Positions 27,548 through 37,148 of a stretch of DNA of 64,000 bases are shown here, one piece after another (within the stretch, counting starts at the first letter, position 1; every line of letters starts with the position of its first letter). The DNA comes from Gammaproteobacteria bacterium (lineage in GTDB: Bacteria > Pseudomonadota > Gammaproteobacteria > Steroidobacterales > Steroidobacteraceae). The stretch lies in the NCBI GenBank assembly GCA_025358295.1, contig JANYJY010000041.1, positions 1-64,000 of the forward strand. Direction: 5' to 3'. The translations under genes and the position numbers were made by a program. A model generated the notes under the pieces. That model searched no databases. It was not told the origin of the DNA and saw only the letters and a list, made by a program, of their open reading frames with translations.

Positions 27548-28377
27548 GGCTGTCGCTGCTTTTGGCGGCCCTTGCCGTGGCCGCCGGGGCGGTACAGTCG
27601 GCGAAGGCCGATGCGCTGGCTGCCGTGAATTGGGCGCGCCTTCGAGGCTGCAATTCCCAGTCGTCTGCACCATCCCTGCGGAGCAATTCGACCCTGCAAA
27701 GGGCTGCCGTCCGGCTGGCCTCCGGCGCCGGCCTGCATGAGGCATTGGCGGCCGTCGGATATCTGACCGCGCAATCCTCTGCACTGCATATGTCGGGCGT
27801 GCTGAGCGATGCGCAAGTCTCGGACGCCTTGACCGCCAATTACTGCCGCACCTTGATCGATCCGACGCTGCGAGACATGGGCGTGGAGCGTCGCGGGCGC
27901 GAATTGTGGATCGTGCTGGCTGCGCCGTCGGCCATGCCCGCTGCGGCCGATCCCGCCTCCGTCGGCAAGCAGGTGCTGGAATTCGTGAACAGGGCGCGCG
28001 CGGCCGGCCGCCGCTGCGGCGGGAAATATTTTCCGTCGGTCGCGCCCTTGGCGCTGAATGTCAATTTGGCCGGCGCGGCGCGCGCGCACTCATCGGAAAT
28101 GGCTCGCTACGCCGAATTCAGCCACCGCGGGCACGACGGCAGCACGCCGGCGCAGCGCGTGGAGCGCGCCGGCTATGGGGCGCACCGGATTGTGGGTGAA
28201 AACATAGCGGCCGGTGCAATGACGCCGCTCGAAGTAACCGACGGCTGGCTGTCGAGTCCGGCGCATTGCGAGAACATCATGGATGGCCGTTTCACGGAAA
28301 TTGGCATTGGCTATGCGGTCAACGCCGGCACGGCTGCCGGCATGTATTGGACCCAGGATTTCGCCGCGCGTCGTTAG
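27544..28377 (+). CDS. Secreted CAP-domain (SCP-like) protein
   Basis: A 277-residue exported protein. Residues 1-22 form a signal peptide ending near AKA. The C-terminal CAP domain (about 135-277) has HSSEMARYAEFSH and GENIAAG followed by HCENIMDGRF and MYWTQDF, matching the conserved CAP histidines and glutamates. The N-terminal half has a pair of cysteines and no family I recognise. The TTG start at 27544 overlaps the RND stop. The role is unknown. Confidence 0.82.
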   Translation: MRLSLLLAALAVAAGAVQSAKADALAAVNWARLRGCNSQSSAPSLRSNSTLQRAAVRLASGAGLHEALAAVGYLTAQSSALHMSGVLSDAQVSDALTANYCRTLIDPTLRDMGVERRGRELWIVLAAPSAMPAAADPASVGKQVLEFVNRARAAGRRCGGKYFPSVAPLALNVNLAGAARAHSSEMARYAEFSHRGHDGSTPAQRVERAGYGAHRIVGENIAAGAMTPLEVTDGWLSSPAHCENIMDGRFTEIGIGYAVNAGTAAGMYWTQDFAARR

Positions 28378-28406
28378 TGCCCGGCGCTCGATGGTCCATC
28401 GGCCCA

Positions 28407-29939
28407 TCAATCCATCACGGCTTGTGCGTCGGGCTCGGCACCGCTGCGCCGTTCGGATGGCCTGATGAGTACGAGCAGGGGAAGGACGGCGAGGGTAAGG
28501 ACCAACATCAGCCAGAAATCATCGATGTAGCCAATCATGGCGGCTTGTTGAGTGACGGTGCTGTCGAGCAATGCGGCACCGGCCAAGCTGCTCAGGTCAT
28601 AGGCCTTGGCAATGGCTGGATTGTTCCAAGCCGGATTGGCTATGGTGACGCGCTCCACCAAGTGGGCGTGGGCGATCACCGTATTGCGGACCAGCATGGT
28701 CTGCACCAGGGAAATACCGATGCTGCTGCCGATGTTGCGCACCAAACTGTATAGAGCAGTGCCCTGTGCGCGCATCTCGGGACTCAACGTGGCAAAGGTT
28801 GCCGCGCTCAAAGGCACAAAGACCAGCCCCATGCCGATGCCCTGCAGCACGCCTGGCCAGACGATGTCGCTTGGTGACAGATCGAGTGAGTAGTGGGCCA
28901 TCTGCCACAAGGACAGGGCGTTGATCGAGAAGCCGGCGAACAACATGAGGCGCACATCGACCTTGCCGATGAGGCGACCGACGACCAGCATAATGAGCAT
29001 GGTGCCCAGACCCGCAGGCGCCGTTACCAAACCGGTGGTGGCCACCGGGTAGTCCAACAGCGTCTCTAACATGGTCGGAACCAGGGCGCGGGTCGCGTAC
29101 AGCACCAGGCCCAAAATGAATATGAACAGAACCCCGCCGACATAGTTCTGATTCTTGAACAAGCGAAAATCCACGAACGATTTGTCGGCGGGCGTCATCA
29201 TGGAATGCGCCACGAAATACGTGATCGCGACGATCAGGGCGACCATCTCTATCCAAGTCTCGGTCGAGGAGAACCAATCGTTTTGCTGCCCGCGATCGAG
29301 CAGCAGCTGCAGTGCGCCGATGGCCATGCTCAATGTGGCGAAGCCGAATACGTCGAAGCGCTGGCGTCTCGGGCCGGGCACCGCTCGGATGAATCTCCCG
29401 ACACCGTAGGCAGCGAGCAAACCGATGGGAACGTTGATGAAAAACACCCAGCGCCAGTTATAACTATCGGTAAGCCAGCCGCCGAGCGTGGGTCCCAGTA
29501 TGGGCCCCACCATGACCCCCACACCCCAGATCGCCATGGCCGAACCTTGTTTCTCCTTGGTGTTGATATCCATCAACACCACCTGCGACAGGGGCACCAG
29601 GGCGGCGCCGAACACCCCTTGCAGCAATCGAGAGGCAACGATTTCTGCCAGCGAATTCGATACGCCGCAGAGTACCGACGCGGCAGTGAAGCCGGCGATG
29701 GAGGCCAAGAAAACGTGCTTCTGTCCGAATCGGTCGACCAGCCAACCCGTCAGCGGCGTCGCGATGGCCGCTGCCACTATGTAAGCCGTAAGCACCCAGG
29801 CGATTTGGTCCTGGGAGGCGGACAAGGAACCTTGCATATGCGGCAGGGCGACATTGGCAATGGTGCTATCGAGCGTCTGCATGATCGTTGCCAGCATGAT
29901 GGACAACGTGATCAGGGGACGATTGAGCGGTCGGTTCAT
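28407..29939 (-). CDS. DHA2-family MFS efflux transporter (EmrB/QacA type)
   Basis: A 510-residue drug:proton antiporter with about fourteen membrane helices. The motif C region is VGPILGPTLGGWLTD, motif A appears as GWLVDRFGQKHVF, and the N-terminal LDSTIANVALPHM is typical of the DHA2 group. The ATG at 29939 overlaps the stop of the MarR regulator gene upstream (ATGA), so both are on one transcript. No EmrA adaptor accompanies it. Confidence 0.92.
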   Translation of the reverse strand: MNRPLNRPLITLSIMLATIMQTLDSTIANVALPHMQGSLSASQDQIAWVLTAYIVAAAIATPLTGWLVDRFGQKHVFLASIAGFTAASVLCGVSNSLAEIVASRLLQGVFGAALVPLSQVVLMDINTKEKQGSAMAIWGVGVMVGPILGPTLGGWLTDSYNWRWVFFINVPIGLLAAYGVGRFIRAVPGPRRQRFDVFGFATLSMAIGALQLLLDRGQQNDWFSSTETWIEMVALIVAITYFVAHSMMTPADKSFVDFRLFKNQNYVGGVLFIFILGLVLYATRALVPTMLETLLDYPVATTGLVTAPAGLGTMLIMLVVGRLIGKVDVRLMLFAGFSINALSLWQMAHYSLDLSPSDIVWPGVLQGIGMGLVFVPLSAATFATLSPEMRAQGTALYSLVRNIGSSIGISLVQTMLVRNTVIAHAHLVERVTIANPAWNNPAIAKAYDLSSLAGAALLDSTVTQQAAMIGYIDDFWLMLVLTLAVLPLLVLIRPSERRSGAEPDAQAVMD

Positions 29940-30370
29940 GGCTCAGCGGTGATGAGGCCTTGCAAACGTTCGAGGAGTTCGGTCGCGACCCGCAAGTGCT
30001 GCGGATCTACGTTGGCCAGGAGTTCTGTTCGAAACGCGCCAGCCTCGGCCCGCACCTTGTCGTACAGCAGATTGCCGGCCTCTGTCAGCACGACGCGCTT
30101 GACTCGGCGATCGGTGGTGGACGGCTCGCGTACTACCAGGCCGGCTTTGACCAAGCGGTCCACCATGGCCACCATGGTCGCGCCTTCGACGCCCAGACGG
30201 TCAGCGAGCTCAGACTGCGACAGCGGCCCTATGGCCTTGGCTGCGACCGCTATGGTCATCCAACTAGCCTGGCTGACGCCGAGGTGCTTCAGCCGCCGAT
30301 CCAAGGCTTGGCGCCAGGCTCGTGACGTATTGTGCAAGGCACCACTAAAGCGCTCGTTCAGTTCGCTCAT
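29936..30370 (-). CDS. MarR-family transcriptional regulator
   Basis: A 144-residue winged-helix repressor. The recognition region is LSQSELADRLGVEGATMVAMVDRLVKAGL with the wing following at REPSTTDRRVKRVVLT. I prefer the ATG at 30370, about ten bases after AGGG; a TTG at 30376 would add two residues. It is co-transcribed with the MFS pump and probably represses it, with release by a drug or metabolite. A dyad just upstream fits autoregulation. Confidence 0.9.
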   Translation of the reverse strand: MSELNERFSGALHNTSRAWRQALDRRLKHLGVSQASWMTIAVAAKAIGPLSQSELADRLGVEGATMVAMVDRLVKAGLVVREPSTTDRRVKRVVLTEAGNLLYDKVRAEAGAFRTELLANVDPQHLRVATELLERLQGLITAEP

Positions 30371-30388
30371 TTGCAAAGAGCCCTAATC

Positions 30389-30433
30389 GTTAGGTATCTA
30401 ACCAATATATCATAGACGATAGGAAATCTAAAC
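30389..30433. promoter_or_regulatory. Candidate MarR operators upstream of the marR-MFS operon
   Basis: GTTAGGTATCTAAC at 30389-30402 is an inverted repeat matching at 12 of 14 positions, 19 bases upstream of the ATG. A related sequence, TAGGAAATCTAAAC, lies at 30420-30433, about 30 bases (three helical turns) away. On the minus strand a -10-like TATGAT lies between them (30414 to 30409), so the first site would cover the transcription start. The size and symmetry are usual for MarR sites; binding is inferred. Confidence 0.55.
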
Positions 30434-30541
30434 CTGAAGTCTCGTAGACAGGAACTCATCACTGCGTAAGCATTCCAACCTGCATAGGCAATTCGTCGCC
30501 CCTCTGCCCGGGACCCGCTAACCACGTCGAGGTCTGCCGCT

Positions 30542-31087
30542 ATGAACAGCGCGTTGTTGGTGCTGACCTCAAATCTCAGTGATGCGGTACTGCCGCGTCG
30601 CTCGGTCTCTGACGGGCAGTTTCTAAATGCCGGTGATCCGGCAATTCATGCGATTACCGATTTCACCAGCGAATATCCCGTGACCGTCGAGGAAGAGCGC
30701 CAGATCGACGATGCCTTACGTGACATGATTCATCTCGGTGTGCGCGCGATGTTGGTCATGCACGATCAGCGGATCGTCGGATTGGTCACCTCCTATGACA
30801 TTCAAGGAGAACGGCCGCTGCAATTTCTACAGACATCCAATTACAGCCGTCATCAAGACATTCGTGTCGGCCACATCATGACGCCATGTGACCAACTGCA
30901 CACGCTGGACTGGAACGATTTGCAAAATGCGCGCGCCGGCGAACTACTGCACGTGCTGGAGGATACGGGCCTGACGCATTTGTTGGTGATAGAGCGCGGC
31001 AGGAAAAATTCTCCGCCCACGGTGCGCGCCTTGGTATCGCGCGCACGGCTTGCGCGACAGCTGCAGGGACTGCGGCGCGCCGGCTAG
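30542..31087 (+). CDS. CBS-domain protein
   Basis: A 181-residue protein with a CBS pair. The first half has [20 protein letters not shown] and [13 protein letters not shown]; the second has [16 protein letters not shown] and [18 protein letters not shown]. Such stand-alone pairs bind adenosine nucleotides and regulate partners, which are not evident here. The ATG at 30542 lies 171 bases from the divergent marR gene. Its stop overlaps the stop of the convergent crcB gene (31084-31087). Confidence 0.78.
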   Translation: MNSALLVLTSNLSDAVLPRRSVSDGQFLNAGDPAIHAITDFTSEYPVTVEEERQIDDALRDMIHLGVRAMLVMHDQRIVGLVTSYDIQGERPLQFLQTSNYSRHQDIRVGHIMTPCDQLHTLDWNDLQNARAGELLHVLEDTGLTHLLVIERGRKNSPPTVRALVSRARLARQLQGLRRAG

Positions 31088-31464
31088 GCTTTGAGCCACA
31101 TGACGGTGGCGATGCCGGCAAATGTCATCAACAGGGAACCGACGAGATGGGCCGCCACGGCAGCCAATGCCCAGATGGTGCGCCCGGATTGCAATAAGAC
31201 CACTACCTCGGCGGAAAAAGTCGAGAACGTGGTCAACCCGCCGCAGAATCCGGTCGTGATGAACAGCCGCCATTCCGGAGCGAAGTGCGGGTAGGCGGTG
31301 AAGATTGCGATTGCCAGTCCAATGATGTAGCAGCCGATCAGATTTGCCGCCAACGTGCCCGGCGGAATCGTCGGCATGTAGCGATTCAAAAGGATGGCGA
31401 GACACCAGCGCAGCAGGCAACCGAGCATGCCGCCGACCGCTACCGCAATCAAGGATCTCCACAT
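31084..31464 (-). CDS. crcB: Fluoride ion channel CrcB/FluC
   Basis: A 126-residue dual-topology membrane protein with four helices that exports fluoride. [20 protein letters not shown] and [14 protein letters not shown] (the sodium- and fluoride-binding signature) are all present. The ATG at 31464 has a weak upstream site. I looked for a fluoride riboswitch in the 99 bases upstream and did not see one. Confidence 0.95.
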   Translation of the reverse strand: MWRSLIAVAVGGMLGCLLRWCLAILLNRYMPTIPPGTLAANLIGCYIIGLAIAIFTAYPHFAPEWRLFITTGFCGGLTTFSTFSAEVVVLLQSGRTIWALAAVAAHLVGSLLMTFAGIATVMWLKA

Positions 31465-31563
31465 CAGATCTGTCTCAATCTACGTTTTGGGAGGTGTTGA
31501 CAGATCGCATCCGGCAGATCGTAATCGCTTTGTCGACACGAATCAAAAATTGCGGAGACTCCA

Positions 31564-32874
31564 TTGATTGCGGAAAGCTCAAGTGTGATGCATAGCTGGT
31601 GCATTCAGGCGGATTGGAACGCGCCGACCATCGTCGGCGGCGAGGGTGCCAGGTTCTGGGACGAATCGGGACACACTTATATTGATATGAGCAGTTTGGC
31701 CGAATGCATGAACTTGGGCCATCAGCATCCGCGGCTGATACGCGCCATACAAGAACAAGCGCAGTCTCTGTGCTTTGTCAACTCCAGCTGGGGTGCGGCG
31801 CCGCGCGCGGCTCTGGCTGAGCAGCTTCTGGCGGTTGCGGGCTTCGCCGGCGGCCGTGTCTTTTTCACGTTGGGCGGTGCTGATGCGAATGAACACGCGG
31901 TGAAATTCGCGCGCCAGGCGAGCGCGCGGCCGCTCGGCAAGATCATTGCGCGCGACCGCTCGTATCATGGCGCGAGCTACGCCACCATGGCCCTGTCCGG
32001 AGACAGCCGCACGCGCAACCAAAACGAAGAGGCCTTCGGCGTGCTGCGCGTGCCGCCTCCCTACGCCTACCGCTGTCCCTTCGGAAGCGCCAGCGATGCC
32101 GAGTGCGCGGAGCGCAATGTGGCGCATATCGGTTCGGTCATCGAGCAGGCAGGCGCGCGCAACGTTGCCGCCGTGCTGATGGAACCGAACGCCGGCACGA
32201 ACGGCATCATTGCTCCCGATGGCTTCTGGCCGGCCTTGCGAGAGCAATGTCACCAGCATGATGTGTACTTGATCGCGGACGAGGTGATGAGCGGCTTCGG
32301 CCGCTGCGGTGAATGGTTCGCCTGGCAAGAGCATGGCGATGCCGGGCGGCCGGATCTGATGACGCTGGCGAAGGGGCTGACGGGCGCGCACATTCCGCTG
32401 GGAGCGGTGGTGTTGGCCAAGCATGTGGCCGACAAGCTTGAACATCAGATGCTCAATACTGGGTTGACCTATTGCGGGCACCCGCTGGCCTGTGCCGCCG
32501 GCGTCGCGGCGATTGCAACCTATCGAGACGAGAATCTGATTGAGCGTTCCCGACAATTGGGCGCGCGCATGCTGCAGCGCCTGCGCGTCATGCAAGAACA
32601 TCATGCGGTTATCGGCGACGTGCGCGCCGCGAAGGGGCTATTCGCCATCGTCGAACTGGTCAAGGATCGCAACACTCGGGAGCCCTTGGCGCCCTGGCCG
32701 ACGGCTCATCCGTCCATGGCCAGATTTGTAACCATGGGGCGCGAGCGTGGGGTATCGTTCGCGGTCCGCGGCAATTTGATTATTCTCGCTCCGCCCCTCG
32801 TGATCGGCGAGAATGAGTTCGAGCGAGCGCTCGATACAATGAATGCCTTACTGCGGGAGCTGGACTGGACATGA
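31564..32874 (+). CDS. Class III (PLP) aminotransferase
   Basis: A 436-residue fold-type I enzyme of the omega-aminotransferase group. LMTLAKGLTG holds the PLP lysine (residue 270) and LIADEVMSGFGR the cofactor aspartate. TTG at 31564 is favoured because GGAG lies six bases before it; an ATG at 31588 is the alternative. The next gene, a second class III aminotransferase, overlaps its stop (ATGA). The pair suggests transamination of terminal amines such as diamines or 4-aminobutyrate. Confidence 0.88.
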   Translation: MIAESSSVMHSWCIQADWNAPTIVGGEGARFWDESGHTYIDMSSLAECMNLGHQHPRLIRAIQEQAQSLCFVNSSWGAAPRAALAEQLLAVAGFAGGRVFFTLGGADANEHAVKFARQASARPLGKIIARDRSYHGASYATMALSGDSRTRNQNEEAFGVLRVPPPYAYRCPFGSASDAECAERNVAHIGSVIEQAGARNVAAVLMEPNAGTNGIIAPDGFWPALREQCHQHDVYLIADEVMSGFGRCGEWFAWQEHGDAGRPDLMTLAKGLTGAHIPLGAVVLAKHVADKLEHQMLNTGLTYCGHPLACAAGVAAIATYRDENLIERSRQLGARMLQRLRVMQEHHAVIGDVRAAKGLFAIVELVKDRNTREPLAPWPTAHPSMARFVTMGRERGVSFAVRGNLIILAPPLVIGENEFERALDTMNALLRELDWT

Positions 32875-34205
32875 AAAAGCCGAATATCAAGACCGATTTG
32901 CCGGGCCCCAAGGCTCGAGAACTGCTGGCGCGCGACGCGCTCGTGGTCTCGCCCTCCTATCCGCGCGATTACCCCTTTGTGATGTCGCACGGCAAGGGGG
33001 CGGAGATTTGGGATGTCGATGGCAATCGCTTCCTGGATTTCGCCGCCGGCATCGCCGTGTGCAGCACCGGTCACAGTCATCCGGCGGTGGTTCAGGCCAT
33101 CAAGGATGCCGCAGATAAATTCTTGCACATCTCGTCCGACTATTGGCACGAGGGGCAGGTCAAACTGGCGGAGCGCTTGAACTCATTGTCGCCGATGAAG
33201 GAGCCGGTCATGAGCTTCTTCGCGCAATCCGGCACCGAAAGCGTGGAGGCCGCATTGAAATTGGCGCGTTACACGACTGGGCGCGGCCGTTTCATTGGAT
33301 TTCTGGGCGGCTTTCATGGTCGGACCATGGGATCTCTGTCCTTCACTTCCAGCAAGTACACCCAGCAGAAGGGCTTCTTTCCCAGCATGCCGGGTGTGAC
33401 CCATGTGCCGTACCCAAATAATTACCGGCCGCTGTTCGCCGGCGCCGATCAGGGGCAAGCGGTGCTGCGCTATATCGAGGACGTCTTGTTCGTGCACAAC
33501 GTGCCGGCGAGCGAGGTGGCGGCCATTATGATCGAGCCGATTCAAGGCGAGGGCGGCTATTTGGTACCGCCGGACGGCTTCCTGCAGGGCCTGCGAGAAT
33601 TGTGCGATCGACATGGGATTCTGTTGATATTCGATGAGGTCCAATCCGGCGTCGGGCGCACCGGCAAAATGTTCGCCGCGCAGCATTGGGATGTTGCTCC
33701 GGACATCATGACGCTGGCCAAGGGCTTGGGTTCGGGCATGCCGATCGGCATGGTGGTCGCCAAGCGCAGCATCATGCAAAAGTGGACGCGTGGCGCGCAC
33801 GGCAACACCTACGGTGGAAATCCATTGTGTTGCGCGGCGGCGCTTGCCACCATCGATCTGATCGAACGCGAGTACTGCGCCAATGCGGCCAAGGTCGGCG
33901 AATATTTCATACGCAAGCTGCAGGCGTTTGCGGATAAGTTTCCGGTGGTCGGCGAAGTGCGCGGCAAGGGCTTGATGATCGGCGTCGAATTGGTCAAGGA
34001 CCGGGCAGGCAAGGAGCCTGCGAAGAAGCTCTGCGACGCATTGATCACCCGGGCCTATCACAATGGACTCATTCTGCTGGCCTGCGGGCAGAGCACGGTG
34101 CGGTTTATGCCGCCACTGGTCATTGACGAAGGCGATGTCGATGAAGCGATTGCTCTATTGGATCGGAGTTTGACCGAGGTCTTAGCGAGCGATCATCTCC
34201 ACTGA
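32871..34205 (+). CDS. 4-aminobutyrate-type aminotransferase (class III)
   Basis: A 444-residue PLP enzyme close to GabT and related omega-aminotransferases. HGNTYGGNPLCCAAALATI, LIFDEVQSGVGR (cofactor aspartate) and TLAKGLGSG with the PLP lysine at residue 284 are all in place. It would move the terminal amino group of 4-aminobutyrate or a similar amino acid to 2-oxoglutarate. The ATG at 32871 overlaps the previous stop. Its 3' end overlaps the convergent metallopeptidase gene by 24 bases. Confidence 0.9.
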   Translation: MKKPNIKTDLPGPKARELLARDALVVSPSYPRDYPFVMSHGKGAEIWDVDGNRFLDFAAGIAVCSTGHSHPAVVQAIKDAADKFLHISSDYWHEGQVKLAERLNSLSPMKEPVMSFFAQSGTESVEAALKLARYTTGRGRFIGFLGGFHGRTMGSLSFTSSKYTQQKGFFPSMPGVTHVPYPNNYRPLFAGADQGQAVLRYIEDVLFVHNVPASEVAAIMIEPIQGEGGYLVPPDGFLQGLRELCDRHGILLIFDEVQSGVGRTGKMFAAQHWDVAPDIMTLAKGLGSGMPIGMVVAKRSIMQKWTRGAHGNTYGGNPLCCAAALATIDLIEREYCANAAKVGEYFIRKLQAFADKFPVVGEVRGKGLMIGVELVKDRAGKEPAKKLCDALITRAYHNGLILLACGQSTVRFMPPLVIDEGDVDEAIALLDRSLTEVLASDHLH

Positions 34206-35864
34206 CCCGACGCGCTGCAACTGCGCGAGGATGGCGTCCGGCGAGACGGGCCTGCCCAAGAAGCGGCGCAGCAGCTCAGCCGTCTCAACGGATGAGCCAT
34301 AGCGCAGCAGATTATCGGATATCCATGGGTACCAGCCTGGATTGCCCGTGTCGAATTCGCCGCTGCCGCGGCGGATACGTTGGCGAATATCCGCCGTCAC
34401 CACCGCGCCCAGTCCATAGTTGATCATGTAGCCCGGCCATCGAACCAGCTGCACTCGCAGCGCCCACCACGACAGTTCCGGATGCGGAACAATATTCAAG
34501 TACCGCGAGGTAATCTCGGTCCAGACCCGATTGGGATCCCGTGCCGGTTCTGCAAGCATGCGCAATTCGAACAGGCCCCAGGCCACATCCAGAATAACGT
34601 TCGAGAACAATTCGCGCAGCGCCTCGCCGTCCGCGGCGTGCTGCCCGAGATATTTCTGCTGCCATGCGGGTTCCGACGTGCTCCAAGCCGGGACGTCGGC
34701 AAATGCCTCGAAGTACAGATCGTCGCCCAGCGAGAAAAATGCGGGCCGGGTGCGAATCGCGGCAAAGTGCACGGCATGCCCGTCCTCGTGAATGAGCTCA
34801 TTGAGAATGAACAAGCCACCTTGTTCGTAATTGCCGGAAACGCGTGCTTGCATGGGCCGCCAGGCGTTGCCGATGCGGCGGCCGATTCGAATTTGGTCCG
34901 TGTAGGCCAGCGGCGCCTTCCCGGCACGCACGTCGAGATCATGCTGGACACCGAGGCGGTCCAAGTCTGCACCTAGATCCCGGTAGAAGCGCTTCGCCGT
35001 GGAGAGCACCGAGTCGCGGGGTATGGCGGAGGTCAATCGGCGGCTCGCGCCTGCGGAGGCATACCAATAATCCCAGGGCTCGAGCGCCGCTCCTCGAGAC
35101 TTCGCGCTCCACGCCTCCAGAACTTGCAGCAACCATGATTCGACCTGCGACGGCGTGACGCCGACGGTGGCGGCCGCAGCGTCGATGGGCGAGCGGCCGA
35201 GGTTGCGCTTTTCGGCGCGGTTCAGCACCATCATGCGTCGATAGGGACTGTCCGTGCCGTTGGTGCCATTGATCGCGGTCCAAAGGGGCGAGAAGGCCAG
35301 GAACAAGCGTTTGCGCCGCTCGCTACCCTCGATCTGCTGCAGGGTTTGCAGGGCCGTAGTTCGCACAATCGGCTTCCCCTCGAAATCGATGCGGCTGCCG
35401 ATGGCCTCGAAACAGGCATACAGGGCGTCCTGCAAAGCCGTGGCGTCGTCCGCGGGCCGCACGGCGTTGGCGCAACGCACCGCGGGATTTTGCGGTTCGG
35501 AAGCGGGTGCTTCCGGTGTGTAGTCGCTGATGCCCTTGCGGATTGCCTTGAGCGCAAGTCCGTCTTCCGGATCGAGTCTTGCGGCATCGACCTCGGTCAG
35601 AGCGGCGTCGAGCCGGGCCGTCAAATCCCGCAGTCGAGCCTGCCATGCGCCGCGCCCGCGGCCCGCGACTTTGCCTGCCAGGCCGGAGTCGATCGTGCTG
35701 ACGGCGCCGACTGCGTCCAGCCAATCGGCATACAAGGGCTCGACCTGGGCCAGGTTCGTCGATGCCGAAACGGCTGCCTGCGCCGCGCCGATCAGCAATG
35801 CCATGCCGAAGATGAGCACCGCGGCAACGTTAACGAGGGCATTCGGCCCGCGCGTCATGGTCAT
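34182..35864 (-). CDS. Exported zinc metallopeptidase (gluzincin, M3-like)
   Basis: A 560-residue protein with an N-terminal signal peptide (about 1-30, ending AQA). The zinc motif is LIHEDGHAVHF near residue 359, an HExxH site in the HExGH form used by M2/M3 peptidases. A glutamate in YFEAFADVP downstream is the likely third ligand. I cannot name the family with certainty. The ATG at 35864 lies three bases after the stop of the P1 peptidase gene upstream, so two extracytoplasmic peptidases share a transcript. Confidence 0.75.
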   Translation of the reverse strand: MTMTRGPNALVNVAAVLIFGMALLIGAAQAAVSASTNLAQVEPLYADWLDAVGAVSTIDSGLAGKVAGRGRGAWQARLRDLTARLDAALTEVDAARLDPEDGLALKAIRKGISDYTPEAPASEPQNPAVRCANAVRPADDATALQDALYACFEAIGSRIDFEGKPIVRTTALQTLQQIEGSERRKRLFLAFSPLWTAINGTNGTDSPYRRMMVLNRAEKRNLGRSPIDAAAATVGVTPSQVESWLLQVLEAWSAKSRGAALEPWDYWYASAGASRRLTSAIPRDSVLSTAKRFYRDLGADLDRLGVQHDLDVRAGKAPLAYTDQIRIGRRIGNAWRPMQARVSGNYEQGGLFILNELIHEDGHAVHFAAIRTRPAFFSLGDDLYFEAFADVPAWSTSEPAWQQKYLGQHAADGEALRELFSNVILDVAWGLFELRMLAEPARDPNRVWTEITSRYLNIVPHPELSWWALRVQLVRWPGYMINYGLGAVVTADIRQRIRRGSGEFDTGNPGWYPWISDNLLRYGSSVETAELLRRFLGRPVSPDAILAQLQRVGSVEMIAR

Positions 35865-35867
35865 GAA

Positions 35868-37070
35868 TCAACGCGTCAGACGATTGTATTTTTTCAACAC
35901 TGCGCGCAACGCCGCATGCGGTAGGGCGATGACGTGATGGTCGTCGATACCGGACATGTCCTGCGCAGCGAGCATGGCGTTCACCACGGCTTCTTCGGAA
36001 GCTTCCACTGTCGCGCGGAATACCGGATCCAATGAATCGTTCGGCAGCATCTTCAAGTCGACCACGTGATCGGCAGAAGCCGCCCCGGAATTGGCGGTGG
36101 AGAACGCAATGAAGATGTCCCCGGAGCCGTTGCCGGAGATGCTGCCGTTGCGCCCGAGCCCAAGAGTTACCCGATGCGCCAATCGTTTCAGCTGATGCGA
36201 GAGCAGGGGCGCGTCGGTCGCCACGATGACAATGATGGACCCCAGCTCGGCGATGTCGGAGGGTATGAAGGCGTACGGCTCCGGCGCGGGGATTTCGCGC
36301 CCGACGTTGATGCCGGCGATCCTGAGATTGTCCCGGGTGCCGTAATTGCATTGCACCAGCACGCCCACGGTATAGCCGCCGTCTTTCACGTCCAGACGCC
36401 GCGACGAGGTGCCGATACCGCCCTTATAGCCATTGCAGATCATACCGGTGCCCCCGCCGACACTGCCTTCATCGACGGCGCCTGCATGCGCGGTGTCGAG
36501 AGCGTGCAGGGCATGTTCCGTCTTGACATGAAAACCATTGATGTCGTTCAACCAGCCGTCCCAGGTTTCACCGACCACGGGCAGCGACCAGAAGTAGCCG
36601 GTCGAGTCCGCGCCGGCCTGCGCCACGCGCCACCGAATCACGGCGTCACGCACCACCCCGACGCTGTGGGTGTTGGTGATCATCACGGGGCCTTCGAGAA
36701 ATCCGGATTCCTCCACCCAGGTGGTCCCCGTCATCTCGCCGTTGCCATTTTGCGCAAACCACGCGGCGAATACCGGATTGGACAGGGAGTCCTTGCCGCG
36801 GGGCAGGACGGCCGTCACGCCGGTGCGCACGGGACCGTGTCCGACCTGCAATTTGCCCGACCCCGATATGATCGTGGTATGCCCGACGAGCACACCGGTC
36901 ACATCCGTGATGGCATTAAACGGCCCGGGTGTGCCGTCGAATGGGATTCCCAGGTCGCGTGCACGCTCCTTTTGCGGAGTCGTGCCTGGGATGGCGATTG
37001 CCGATGCGGCCAGGGGCAGAAGGAACGCGAGGGTCAGAAAGGCGATGTGAAGCCGGCTAAACTCTGGCAA
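35868..37070 (-). CDS. P1-family (DmpA/BapA-like) aminopeptidase
   Basis: A 400-residue Ntn-fold peptidase that self-cleaves into two subunits. GGGTGMICNGYKGGIGTSSR near 205-224 is the family signature, and the likely autoprocessing bond is Gly277-Ser278 in ELGSIIVIVATDAPL, which would free the catalytic serine. TTG at 37070 is chosen because GGAG lies eight bases upstream and it begins a signal peptide (about 1-26); the open frame continues upstream to 37556 but that part reads across the potF gene. Relatives release N-terminal D-, beta- or L-amino acids. It is divergent from potF, 78 bases apart. Confidence 0.85.
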   Translation of the reverse strand: MPEFSRLHIAFLTLAFLLPLAASAIAIPGTTPQKERARDLGIPFDGTPGPFNAITDVTGVLVGHTTIISGSGKLQVGHGPVRTGVTAVLPRGKDSLSNPVFAAWFAQNGNGEMTGTTWVEESGFLEGPVMITNTHSVGVVRDAVIRWRVAQAGADSTGYFWSLPVVGETWDGWLNDINGFHVKTEHALHALDTAHAGAVDEGSVGGGTGMICNGYKGGIGTSSRRLDVKDGGYTVGVLVQCNYGTRDNLRIAGINVGREIPAPEPYAFIPSDIAELGSIIVIVATDAPLLSHQLKRLAHRVTLGLGRNGSISGNGSGDIFIAFSTANSGAASADHVVDLKMLPNDSLDPVFRATVEASEEAVVNAMLAAQDMSGIDDHHVIALPHAALRAVLKKYNRLTR

Positions 37071-37148
37071 TTTATATTCTCCGTAATAAATATCCACACC
37101 CCAGCCACCGACTGCCGCGAGGTAATGCCGTGATGGTAAACTAACTCG

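Noticed and set aside
28389-28401. CGATGGTCCATCG inverted repeat between the convergent CAP and MFS genes as a terminator
   Set aside because: The single-base centre leaves no loop, and there is no T-run.
31465-31563. Possible fluoride riboswitch before crcB
   Set aside because: I read the region on the minus strand and found neither the conserved core nor the pseudoknot pattern.
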